Assembly (NCBI GenBank): GCA_964624235.1
Contig: CAZUXY010000023.1
Coordinates: forward strand, 1 to 64,000
Origin: CAZUXY01 sp964624235
GTDB lineage: Bacteria > Spirochaetota > UBA4802 > UBA5368
Direction of reading: 5' to 3'
Length of the DNA stretch: 64,000 nucleotides
Shown here one piece after another: positions 52,351 to 60,392 of the stretch. Each line of letters begins with the position of its first letter. Within the stretch, counting starts at the first letter, position 1. A program made the translations under genes and the position numbers. A model generated the notes under the pieces. That model worked only from the letters and a program-made list of their open reading frames with translations, was not told the DNA's origin and did not search any database.

Positions 52351-52952
52351 TGAAGTTTTGCGGGCATCGGCCGGGGAATTTTCATCCTTCGACCGGTTAT
52401 TTTACCGAAAACTTCGTGCAACCGGCGGGTGTTCAGGTCCAGGAAATTCATGTACGCCGTCCCCGCGATGTATTCATGAAATAATTTCATCTCATGCTCG
52501 AAACGCCGGTCGAAGAGCTTTCTCGATCCGCCGTGGGACGCCTTGACCTTCGCCATCCTTCTTATGTCCCCGTTGAAGCGGGGGCTTATGTGGTAAAGTT
52601 CATGGAACACCACGCGCAGTTTCTCCCCGGGCGGCAGGTCGAAGAAACGGGGATAATAGAAATAGATAAGGTAGAGCTGCGGGATTCCCCGTGAAATCAC
52701 CCGGGGCATTGCATACGTGGTGCCGCGGTAGGTCAATGCCTCGGCGCCGTCCCGGAAGCGCAGGGGAACCAGTTTCCCGTAAACGGCGCCTTTTCCCGAC
52801 CGGTTGGAACCCATGCAGACCGTCATCTGCGATGGAACGCAGTGAGTGAAGATCGTCGTACGGGCAATGACTTCCTGTATCAGGGCGGTCAAAACATCGG
52901 TAAGGTTGATTTGCTCCAGTTTCCCGCCGGCGGGGAACCGTTCCTCGCCCAT
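52338..52952 (-). CDS. HExxH zinc metallopeptidase-like protein
   Basis: It has 204 residues. VVFHELYHISPRFNGDIRR is a HExxH motif in the form HELYH, flanked by a conserved-looking region with KASHGGSRKLFDRRFEHEMK, where a further His/Glu may complete the zinc site. This matches the small putative metallopeptidase family once named PhageMetallopep (partly my recollection). It begins four bases after the recN stop, on the same strand, so nadK-recN-peptidase form an operon. No phage genes are near. The target is unknown. Confidence 0.68.
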   Translation of the reverse strand: MGEERFPAGGKLEQINLTDVLTALIQEVIARTTIFTHCVPSQMTVCMGSNRSGKGAVYGKLVPLRFRDGAEALTYRGTTYAMPRVISRGIPQLYLIYFYYPRFFDLPPGEKLRVVFHELYHISPRFNGDIRRMAKVKASHGGSRKLFDRRFEHEMKLFHEYIAGTAYMNFLDLNTRRLHEVFGKITGRRMKIPRPMPAKLHQKV

Positions 52953-52955
52953 CGG

Positions 52956-54668
52956 TCAGGAGCCCGTTTCGGCCAGAGTGATCATCTCTTCGGCGTGCCT
53001 CACCGAGAGATCGGTGATTTTTTCACCGGCCAGCATACGGGCGACCTCCCGGATCTTTTCGTTCCGGTTGAGGTTTTTCACCAGGGTGGTGATACGGCCG
53101 TTGACGGTTTCCTTCTGCACGTAAAAGTGCGTATCAGACATGGCGGCGATCTGCGGGAGGTGCGTGATTACCAGCACCTGACGTTCCCTTGCCAGTGTTT
53201 TTAGCTTGCGTCCCACAACCTCGGCGATTTTTCCTCCGATCCCCGCGTCCACCTCGTCGAAAACCAGGCTGTCGACGATATCTGATGAAAGTATTACTTT
53301 CTTGAGGGCGAGCATGATTCGGGACATTTCGCCGCCCGAGGCCACCTTTTTCAACTGGCGCAGGTCTTCCCCCTGGTTCGCCGAGAGCAGGAATTCGATG
53401 CGGTCCAGACCGTGGGGGTAAAGCATGTAGCGTTTGTTCTCCGTTTCAATTTCCCCTTCCGCGCTGATCTCGCGCTTTATCGAAACCCTGAACACGGTCC
53501 CTTTCATCCCCAGGTCGGCCAGCTCTTTCATCACCCTGACCTCAAGCTCCTTGGCGGCCCTTACGCGGCGGTCGGAAAGCTCAAGCGCCGTTTCCTTGGC
53601 GATCTTCACCGCCGCCCGGTGTTCGGTTTTGAGCTTTTCCATCTGTTCTTCCGATGACGAGATGGCTTCCAGTTCGCGCCGTGACCGCTCGGCGTACTCC
53701 AGTATTTCTTTGATCGAACCGCCGTACTTCTTCCTGAGCCCCGAGATCAGCGAAAGCCGTTCTTCCACCTCGTTAACGCGCTGGGGCGAGAACTGTATCG
53801 TTTTTTCAAAGTCCCTCAGGTTCGCCGCGGCGTCCTCAAGCGAGTAGAGGGATTCCTTCAGCGATTCGAGAATGGAGGATATGCGGGGATCGTAGTCCGA
53901 TATTGTCGAGAGGCTCGTGTCGGCTTTTTTCAGTCCCTGGAGGATGCCTCCTCCATCGCCCTTGAGCAGGCCCATGGTGGTGCTGATCTCGGTGAAAAGC
54001 TTCTCGGCGTTCTGTAAAAGGGTGGACTCGTTTTTGAGTGCTTCTTCCTCGTCGGGAACCAGCCGCGCCGCCTCGATCTCGCGGATCGCGAATCCGAGGT
54101 AGTCGATTTTACGCGCTTTCTCCTTCTCATCCGTCTCGAAGGAGTTGATGCGCTCCTTGAGGTCGTGCAGCTGGTTGTATATATCGTTTATGCGTGAAAC
54201 CAGGCCGTGGTGGCCCGCAAACCCGTCGAGCAGCTCGCGGTGGCGGGCGATCTTCACGATGGTCTGGTGTTCGTTCTGCCCGTGGATGTCCACCAGGTTT
54301 TCTGATATTTCCTGGAGCCTGTTGATGGGAATCTGCGTGCTGTTCGCGAAGCACCGGCCGCGGCCGTTGGCGTATATCTCCCGGCGCAGCACCAGCGTGT
54401 TGTCGTCACAGTCTATGCCGGACTCCTCCAGCATCTGCCGTACCTGGGGCAGCGGGGTGATGTCGAATTCCCCCTCCAGGATGGCGCGCTCAAAACCGGA
54501 ACGTATCAGGTCGGTGGTCATCTTATCGCCCAGCACGCCCGACATGGCGTCGATGAGTATGGATTTACCCGCCCCTGTCTCCCCGGTAAGGATGTTGAGC
54601 CCCGCGCCGAACTGGATCTTCAGGTCGTCTATGATAACGAAGTTCTTTATGCGTAATTCTTTAAGCAT
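52956..54668 (-). CDS. recN: DNA repair protein RecN
   Basis: SMC-like ATPase in recombinational repair of double-strand breaks. It has 570 residues. Walker A is ILTGETGAGKSILIDAMSG, followed by a long coiled-coil middle (EKARKIDYLG to the AELERRSRRELE-like segments). KVASGGEMSRIMLALKKVI is the ABC signature, and DSLVFDEVDAGIGGKIAE is Walker B. The C-terminal LVITHLPQIAAM completes the head. It overlaps nadK by eight bases, a common bacterial arrangement (nadK-recN). Confidence 0.96.
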   Translation of the reverse strand: MLKELRIKNFVIIDDLKIQFGAGLNILTGETGAGKSILIDAMSGVLGDKMTTDLIRSGFERAILEGEFDITPLPQVRQMLEESGIDCDDNTLVLRREIYANGRGRCFANSTQIPINRLQEISENLVDIHGQNEHQTIVKIARHRELLDGFAGHHGLVSRINDIYNQLHDLKERINSFETDEKEKARKIDYLGFAIREIEAARLVPDEEEALKNESTLLQNAEKLFTEISTTMGLLKGDGGGILQGLKKADTSLSTISDYDPRISSILESLKESLYSLEDAAANLRDFEKTIQFSPQRVNEVEERLSLISGLRKKYGGSIKEILEYAERSRRELEAISSSEEQMEKLKTEHRAAVKIAKETALELSDRRVRAAKELEVRVMKELADLGMKGTVFRVSIKREISAEGEIETENKRYMLYPHGLDRIEFLLSANQGEDLRQLKKVASGGEMSRIMLALKKVILSSDIVDSLVFDEVDAGIGGKIAEVVGRKLKTLARERQVLVITHLPQIAAMSDTHFYVQKETVNGRITTLVKNLNRNEKIREVARMLAGEKITDLSVRHAEEMITLAETGS

Positions 54669-55554
54669 GCCCGATTCCCTGATCGTTAAGGTTTTTGCCC
54701 CAGCCGAGCTTCAGTCGCAGGATTTCATTGTAGTCTCTGTCCGGGTGGGGGATAAGCAGAATCTTTTTATCGGAACCCCGGAAGCGGATCTCGTCGTTGC
54801 CCTCGATCGGGATAGCTTCCTGTCCGTCGATTGTCAATAATAAATTCTCGACCTCGGAAACGATCCGCGCCCTGAGCACGCTGGAAAAGGGAACGATCAT
54901 GGGCCGTATCGCCAGGGTGTGCGGGCATATAGGGTTCAGCAGATACACGTTCTCGATGGTGGGGCTGATGATGGGCCCACCGGCGGAAAGCGCATAGGCG
55001 GTCGAACCGGTAGGCGTGGAAATGATAAGGCCGTCACCCGCGTAACAGTTGAGAAACCGCTCATTGAGCTCTATCCGAAGCCTGATGGGACGCGAAAAGG
55101 CCCCTTTCGATATCACCGCGTCGTTTACGCAGAGTGCCGTGTTCAGGTTCCGGTTTCCGCGGAAATGTGAGGTTTCCAGCAGGCTGCGCGGGCTGGCGGG
55201 GAACGGGTCGGCGATATAACGCTCCAGATAGTCCATGGACTCGCCTGGATAAAATTCCGTGAGGAAACCCAGTCTGCCCCGGTTGATTCCGAACAGCGGG
55301 GTCCCGGTGCCTGCGAAAAGGCGCGCGGCCCTGAGGAAGGTGCCGTCGCCTCCGATTACCACTGCCAGGTCGGCCGCCGCGACTACGTCTGTGCAGATAC
55401 AGCGGGCGTGGTCATGGTTCCTGTGGATGTCGATATCGGGCAGGCAGGCCCTGATGTTCTTAGATTCCAGCAGGGATATCATGCGGGCCATGAGTTCCAG
55501 AGAACCGCTGTCGTCCGGACGTATGATAATGGTTACCGATCGTATCATGTGCAT
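54661..55554 (-). CDS. nadK: NAD kinase
   Basis: NadK makes NADP from NAD. It has 297 residues. LAVVIGGDGTFLRAAR is the GGDGT catalytic motif, GINRGRLGFLTEF the NxGxLGF motif, LCVNDAVISKG a second NAD site, and STPTGSTAYALSAGGPI the TGSTAYxLSAGGP signature. ATG 55554 is chosen (GGAG upstream); the frame upstream is open but unfamiliar. RecN follows in an eight-base overlap. Confidence 0.95.
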   Translation of the reverse strand: MHMIRSVTIIIRPDDSGSLELMARMISLLESKNIRACLPDIDIHRNHDHARCICTDVVAAADLAVVIGGDGTFLRAARLFAGTGTPLFGINRGRLGFLTEFYPGESMDYLERYIADPFPASPRSLLETSHFRGNRNLNTALCVNDAVISKGAFSRPIRLRIELNERFLNCYAGDGLIISTPTGSTAYALSAGGPIISPTIENVYLLNPICPHTLAIRPMIVPFSSVLRARIVSEVENLLLTIDGQEAIPIEGNDEIRFRGSDKKILLIPHPDRDYNEILRLKLGWGKNLNDQGIGHA

Positions 55555-55994
55555 GGTTCTCCATCGGGAATGATGGTGGTTCCCTGAGTATTTAATCAAG
55601 GATTTTATGTCTCCACGGAATTCAGTCAATTAAATTATGGGGAAATCTCACCGGACGGGAGGTTTCAATTGAACCGGTTGTTTTAAGATTTTCATGAAAA
55701 ACCTGATGCCGAAGGTATACTGGATGATGTGAATGCGGCGGCTAAATTATGAATTGACACTATCGGAAATCGCATAGTATCAAAGATAACGGGGACCGTC
55801 CCGGACACAGCGGGAAACCCGTGACGCAGGGTGGACGGTGGCCGCGTGTAGTACGATGCCGTCCTTCCGTTGTTTTTTGAATGAACACATCCTTAATTAC
55901 CGGAATACGGCGACACATAAACCGCACACGGTTGGTTTTTAGGAATAACGAGGCAGTACCTGTAACCTTAATCCCTGTTTTCTGGAGGTCATGG
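55555..55994. other. Intergenic region upstream of the small Cys-rich gene
   Basis: About 440 bases between nadK and the 92-residue gene. It is A+T-rich in parts. TTGACA at 55754-55759 is followed after 15 bases by TAGTAT (55775-55780), a weak promoter candidate for the small gene. I see no RNA gene or repeat. Confidence 0.4.
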
Positions 55995-56273
55995 ATGTCG
56001 AAGAAATATCAGTCGGGAACCTTTTGTATTGATATAAAATGCGAACAGCACAAACCCCTGGAAGCATACAGCGGCGAGGAGTACCTGAGACGGAAAGCGG
56101 TCCATTGCAAGGACTGCTACGCCTGGATGTTCCTTTCATGGCTGAAGGAACGGAACTGGAGAATACTGCTGACCCAGGACCAGATGTCCTCGAAAGAACT
56201 GGTAGCCAGGTTAAAGGGGATCGATCCCGTAAAGGTGGAAGACCTGACCGAAGACGAGATACTTTCCCTGTGA
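55995..56273 (+). CDS. Small protein with paired cysteines (zinc-ribbon-like), unknown function
   Basis: 92 residues. FCIDIKCEQHKP and KAVHCKDCYAWMF place four Cys and two His in a spacing that could bind zinc. The rest is helical and charged, with RNWRILLTQDQMSSKELVARLKGID. ATG 55995 has GGAGG six bases upstream. I do not recognise a family. The frame upstream of this ATG is open but has no ribosome-binding site. Confidence 0.6.
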   Translation: MSKKYQSGTFCIDIKCEQHKPLEAYSGEEYLRRKAVHCKDCYAWMFLSWLKERNWRILLTQDQMSSKELVARLKGIDPVKVEDLTEDEILSL

Positions 56274-57148
56274 GATCCCTGCGCGCATAACACTCCGGCT
56301 GATCATCAACGGTTGATACGAGATGACGTAAAGAAGGAGTATGGGTTCACGGTACTACATCACAGGGGAAAAAGAGTGTTGCCCGGATGGGCAATAACGA
56401 CTTCATTAATGGTTTTCGTCGCCGTGGTTGCCGCCGGTTCAGTTATATCAGAGGATAATATCTCCAGGGTAATGCCGGGTCCGGGTCCTTGAGCATAACC
56501 CCCGGCCGGCAGTGATAGCCCGCTTCGGTGCTTCATTTCTCACTTTGGAAAATATCCGCTCCGCCTGTATAATGGCCGCACAACCGGTGGTCGATTTCCA
56601 GTACACTTTCAATGAAGTAACGCGTTTCAGGCTGTTTTCCTTTTTCGATACGGAAGGTTTTTTTCCGTTCGATGTGGTCTTCTTCTGTCGGTTTTCATGA
56701 GGAATTCCCGATCCTCCGGGCAAACGTATTGAACAAACAACAACAGGCATCATGAATAAAAGATTGTGCTGAGGGCGTCCCGCGTCAAAAATGGTGTACC
56801 CGCAGGGAATATCGTCCGATAAAAAAACAGAGAGGATTCAGATGGCCGGGATTGAGGATAACTATTCCAGTTTCATATCGGGAGAAACGTTCCCGGGTTA
56901 TTTTTACTTGACGCTTTCCTGTTACTTTACTAGTATTTATGCGAGAAATTATCTGAATTTTTTGGTAAATTAATAAAATATTATAATATTTACCGCGGTC
57001 ATAGGTTTTTTCATGGACCGGGTTGGTGTTTTATCCACGGGTTTTATTTCAGGAGGGGATGCCGGACCTTGAGGAATACCCGGTAGCATGATCACTGATA
57101 AATCACTTTGCGTTTCAAAAGCAAACACAATCTGAAAAGGTAGATGTA
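56274..57148. other. 875-base stretch without a convincing gene
   Basis: Several short frames (56448-56753 minus, 56512-56700 plus, 56791-56973 plus) lack ribosome-binding sites, motifs or coding-like composition. A hairpin TTGCCC/GGGCAA lies around 56380-56395 without a T run. Near the right end a promoter-like TTGACG/TAGTAT leads into a roughly 200-base untranslated leader before the amidohydrolase. I see no tRNA or recognised riboswitch. Confidence 0.45.
56908..56936 (+). promoter_or_regulatory. Probable promoter of the amidohydrolase/cNMP operon
   Basis: TTGACG (56908-56913) and TAGTAT (56931-56936) are separated by exactly 17 bases in a very A+T-rich stretch. The transcript would have a leader of about 200 bases before ATG 57149. 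Confidence 0.45.
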
Positions 57149-58393
57149 ATGAAACAGTGGGGAATTTCCGGGGTAACGGTGCTGACACCAGAGGATGTGG
57201 TAAACAATGCATCCCTTGAAATTCGCAACGGTACTATCGAAAAGATCGCAAAGGACAGACCGGCTGCCGAGTTGAGCATCACCATAGAGAACGCTGTTCT
57301 GACTCCGGGTTTAATCAATTCCCATGACCACCTGCTGGGGAACTATTATCCGAAGGTGGGCAACGGCCCCTATGAAAACTGGCTGCCCTGGGACAACGAC
57401 CTAAAAAGCGCCGCGGTCTACGAGGAACGGCAGCAGGTGGAAAACCGCGACTTGTACCTGCTGGGGGCATACCGTAACCTTGTTTCGGCCGTTACGACAG
57501 TGTCCGACCATATTCCCCACTTCGTCAACGACCCGTTTATCGAAATGCTGCCTACCAGGGTCATCAGGGATTATGCGCTTTCCCATTCGATCGCGTCTTT
57601 CGCGTTGGCATGGGGCGATGGCATAGGGGTGGAATACCAGAAAGCTTTGAAAAAGGGGATGCCGTTTGTGACCCATATCGCCGAAGGCTTTGATGAGGAA
57701 ACCCGTCGTGATCTGGCGACCCTGGAAAAAAACGGCGGGCTGGGTGAGCTTTCAGTACTGGTGCACAGTATTGCTTTCACGGTGGACGACATCAAAAAGA
57801 TAAAACAGAAAGGCGCATCGGTGGTATGGTGCGGCGATTCCAATATCTTCATGTATAACAAAACCGCAAACGTCAAAGCAATGCTCGATGAGGGAGTAAA
57901 CGTCTGTATCGGCACGGACTCCCCAATGTCGGGCGGACTGAACCTGCTCTACGAGATTAAATTCGATAAAAACTATTTCAAGAAACAGTACGGGAAAGAC
58001 CTGGCGGACAGGCAAATCCTGAAAATGGTCACCGTTAACCCGGCCAGGGCTTTCCGGCTTAAAAAGACCGGACAGGTTAAACCGGGTTTCGTCGCGGATC
58101 TGGCGGTTTTTGCCAGAACCCAAAAAGACCCCTATGAATCGGTCGTATCGGCCGAATTAAAAGATGTACTCCTGGTGGTAATCGACGGGAAACCCGTGTA
58201 TGGCGGAGCCGAATATGCCGGGCTGTTCGATGCCCTGAAGATCAAATATCAGAAAGTCAATCTGGACGGTGTCGATAAAATCATCATCGGCGACCTTTTG
58301 GGACTCCTGATGAGGATTAACCGGGCTGTTGGGTTTAAAAAGGAATTTCCTTTTATGCCCGTAAAATATGAATACGCGCCTGCGAGGAGATAG
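57149..58393 (+). CDS. Amidohydrolase-superfamily metal-dependent hydrolase
   Basis: 414 residues, TIM-barrel hydrolase. LTPGLINSHDHLLGNYY supplies the His-x-His, FVTHIAEGFDEETRRD the next His, VLVHSIAFT another, and VCIGTDSPMSGGLNLLYE the catalytic Asp. LADRQILKMVTVNPARAFRL and KPGFVADLAVF are typical of the cytosine deaminase/chlorohydrolase-like group. Substrate unknown: a deaminase or hydrolase of a small N-heterocycle. Only three bases separate it from the cNMP-binding gene, so it belongs to that operon. Confidence 0.83.
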   Translation: MKQWGISGVTVLTPEDVVNNASLEIRNGTIEKIAKDRPAAELSITIENAVLTPGLINSHDHLLGNYYPKVGNGPYENWLPWDNDLKSAAVYEERQQVENRDLYLLGAYRNLVSAVTTVSDHIPHFVNDPFIEMLPTRVIRDYALSHSIASFALAWGDGIGVEYQKALKKGMPFVTHIAEGFDEETRRDLATLEKNGGLGELSVLVHSIAFTVDDIKKIKQKGASVVWCGDSNIFMYNKTANVKAMLDEGVNVCIGTDSPMSGGLNLLYEIKFDKNYFKKQYGKDLADRQILKMVTVNPARAFRLKKTGQVKPGFVADLAVFARTQKDPYESVVSAELKDVLLVVIDGKPVYGGAEYAGLFDALKIKYQKVNLDGVDKIIIGDLLGLLMRINRAVGFKKEFPFMPVKYEYAPARR

Positions 58394-58396
58394 TCG

Positions 58397-59608
58397 ATGT
58401 CGAACGGGATTCAATCCGCCGGAACGGTCACGAGAAGGTACAAGCACGGCTCGGTGGTGTATTTTGAAAATGACAAGAGCGAATACGTCTATATCCTTAA
58501 AGCCGGCAAGGTGGTACTGACTTCCACCCGGGTCGATACGGGGGAGGAGGTCAAAGAGGAGATCAAGCCGGGTGAATTTTTCGGTGTAAAATCGGCATTG
58601 GGTAAATATCCGCGGGAAGAGACCGCCCAGACCGCGGGGGAGACGGTGCTCCTGGTGCTCCCGCTTGCCGACTTCGAGCGACTGGTTCTGCAGAACGTCA
58701 ACGTGGTGCGCAAGATGCTCAGGATTTTCAGCAACCAGTTGCGCCGCATCGGACGCAGCCAGCGGGAAGTGCTGGGTGAGAGCGAGAGCATCAATCCGGC
58801 TGACGAGCTTTTTAAAATCGGTGAATATTATTACAAAATCGGCCGGGTGCAGCAGGCGCAATACGCCTATAAACGTTACATGGAGTATTATCCCGACGGG
58901 AAGTACGCGTCCACGTCGATGCAGCGGATCAGGGCCATCGAGGCCGGAAGCACCGGAGGCGATTTGACCACCGGCGTTGTGGAAGAAACCCGGTCAGCGC
59001 CCGTCGCGCGCGATGAGAGCATGGATTTCACCGATTTCACCATTGAAGAGGAAAAACCGGCGGCAAAGGGAAGTCCCGTAAGCGATTTCGGTCTGGACGC
59101 ATCCGCAAGTTCTCCCCTGACCAGCGAGATGGACAATTTTTTCTCGAATGGTAAAACCGATCTGGATGATTTTTCTTTTGATCAGCCCGGTGGAGGAGAG
59201 AAAAAAGACATCGCCGAGATGTTCTATGACGCCATGAGCAAGTTTTCGCAGGACAGCCATGCTGAGGCCCTGAAGCTGTACAACGAAATACTGTCCTTCA
59301 AGAACCTGAAAAACGAGTCGGAAAGGAAAATATACGAGAAGGCGTCCTTTGAAATTGGACGTTGTTACATCAAGCTGGGCAAGTTCCAGGAGGCGCTGAA
59401 CTCACTCTCGGAAATGATAAAAAAGTTCCCCCAGTCCGAAAATGTGAAGAACGCGCTCTTCCATATCGGCGTGGTCTATGAATCGGTGAAAAAAATGGAC
59501 AAGGCGATGACCTATTATACCAAGGTCGCCTCGATGGAACCCAAGGATCCAATAAACAAAATGGCAGCGAAGCGACTCAATCAGCTTCAGAATGATCAGA
59601 GGAAATAG
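58397..59608 (+). CDS. Cyclic-nucleotide-binding domain protein with C-terminal TPR repeats
   Basis: 403 residues. An N-terminal cNMP-binding roll (GSVVYFENDKSEYVYILKAGKVVLTS, IKPGEFFGVKSALGKYPREETAQTAGETVLLVLP) is followed by a short TPR-like region (DELFKIGEYYYKIGRVQQAQYAYKRYMEYYPD), an acidic low-complexity linker, and C-terminal TPRs (YEKASFEIGRCYIKLGKFQEALNSLSEMIKKFPQ, AMTYYTKVASMEPKD). It is cytoplasmic and lacks a DNA-binding domain, so it is a cNMP-sensing scaffold by inference. The Crp-like regulator begins two bases after its stop. Confidence 0.83.
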   Translation: MSNGIQSAGTVTRRYKHGSVVYFENDKSEYVYILKAGKVVLTSTRVDTGEEVKEEIKPGEFFGVKSALGKYPREETAQTAGETVLLVLPLADFERLVLQNVNVVRKMLRIFSNQLRRIGRSQREVLGESESINPADELFKIGEYYYKIGRVQQAQYAYKRYMEYYPDGKYASTSMQRIRAIEAGSTGGDLTTGVVEETRSAPVARDESMDFTDFTIEEEKPAAKGSPVSDFGLDASASSPLTSEMDNFFSNGKTDLDDFSFDQPGGGEKKDIAEMFYDAMSKFSQDSHAEALKLYNEILSFKNLKNESERKIYEKASFEIGRCYIKLGKFQEALNSLSEMIKKFPQSENVKNALFHIGVVYESVKKMDKAMTYYTKVASMEPKDPINKMAAKRLNQLQNDQRK

Positions 59609-59610
59609 GG

Positions 59611-60255
59611 ATGTTACTGGACATGCAGCTCTTCGACAAGTTCGGCGTGGAGTATTCGCCGAATGATATTATTTTCTGTGAATTCGAGCCGGGCAACGAG
59701 TTTTACTTTATCCAGCAGGGAAGGATAAAGATCGTAAAAATCATAAACAATACCGAAAAGACCCTCGACATCATGGAAACGGGAGACGTTTTCGGTGAGA
59801 TGGCGATTCTGGAAGAGCAGCCGCGTTCGGCGTCCGCGATCGCACTGGACCACGTAAAACTTCTGAAATTCCGCAGGGAAAATTTCGACACCCTCCTGAA
59901 AGGGAACCCTCAGCTGGCATATAAACTGCTCATCATTTTTTCAAAGAGGATCTATGACGCCAAGAGGCGCCTCATGATACTTCTGCTTGAAGAACCCCAG
60001 CTCAAGGTCATGGATGTGATGAACATGCTCGCAGAGGTCGATCCCCACCTGGATTTGCAGGAGGCCATCACGCTGAAGGTAACCATGCAGGAAGTGGCAA
60101 ACTGGGCAGGCATGCAGATCAACGACGTTCAAAAAATATTGACACATTTCAACCAGCTTGGCAAGATTGAACTCTTCGCGGACAAGATCGTCGTCCGCAA
60201 TATCAGGGACTTTCAGCGAATCGTCAATTCCCGCCGAAAGAGCATGTTCTCATAA
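59611..60255 (+). CDS. Crp/Fnr-type transcriptional regulator
   Basis: 214 residues. The N-terminal cNMP-binding domain has DIIFCEFEPGNEFYFIQQGRIKIVK and a good phosphate-binding cassette: GDVFGEMAILEEQPRSASAIA, including the FGE and the Arg-Ser. A long dimerisation helix follows (LAYKLLIIFSKRIYDAKRRLMI). The C-terminal region VTMQEVANWAGMQINDVQKILTHFNQLGKIELFADKIVV is a winged-helix DNA-binding domain. It would respond to cAMP or a similar ligand. It is the last gene of the operon, followed by a tRNA gene 6 bases downstream. Confidence 0.9.
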   Translation: MLLDMQLFDKFGVEYSPNDIIFCEFEPGNEFYFIQQGRIKIVKIINNTEKTLDIMETGDVFGEMAILEEQPRSASAIALDHVKLLKFRRENFDTLLKGNPQLAYKLLIIFSKRIYDAKRRLMILLLEEPQLKVMDVMNMLAEVDPHLDLQEAITLKVTMQEVANWAGMQINDVQKILTHFNQLGKIELFADKIVVRNIRDFQRIVNSRRKSMFS

Positions 60256-60261
60256 ATATCC

Positions 60262-60335
60262 GCTCCCGTAGCTCAGGCGGATAGAGCAGTAGTTTCCTAA
60301 ACTATGTGTCAGAGGTTCGAGTCCTCTCGGGAGCA
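60262..60335 (+). tRNA. tRNA-Arg (anticodon CCU)
   Basis: The 74-base cloverleaf folds by eye. The acceptor stem GCTCCCG (60262-60268) pairs with CGGGAGC (60328-60334), with an A discriminator. The D arm is GCTC/GAGC, the anticodon stem GTAGT/ACTAT closes the TTCCTAA loop with CCT at 34-36, and the T arm is AGAGG/CCTCT around TTCGAGT. The 3' CCA is not encoded. It decodes AGG. It may be cotranscribed with the Crp-like operon. Confidence 0.95.
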
Positions 60336-60337
60336 AT

Positions 60338-60372
60338 AAATAGGCGACGATCATGATCGTCGCCTATTTTAT
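60338..60372 (+). terminator. Bidirectional intrinsic terminator after tRNA-Arg
   Basis: AAATAGGCGACGAT pairs perfectly with ATCGTCGCCTATTT around a CATG loop, a 14-pair stem, with T runs on either side. It ends the operon/tRNA transcript and can stop the opposing acyl-CoA ligase transcript. Confidence 0.93.
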
Positions 60373-60392
60373 CAAATACCCGCCTTCGTATT

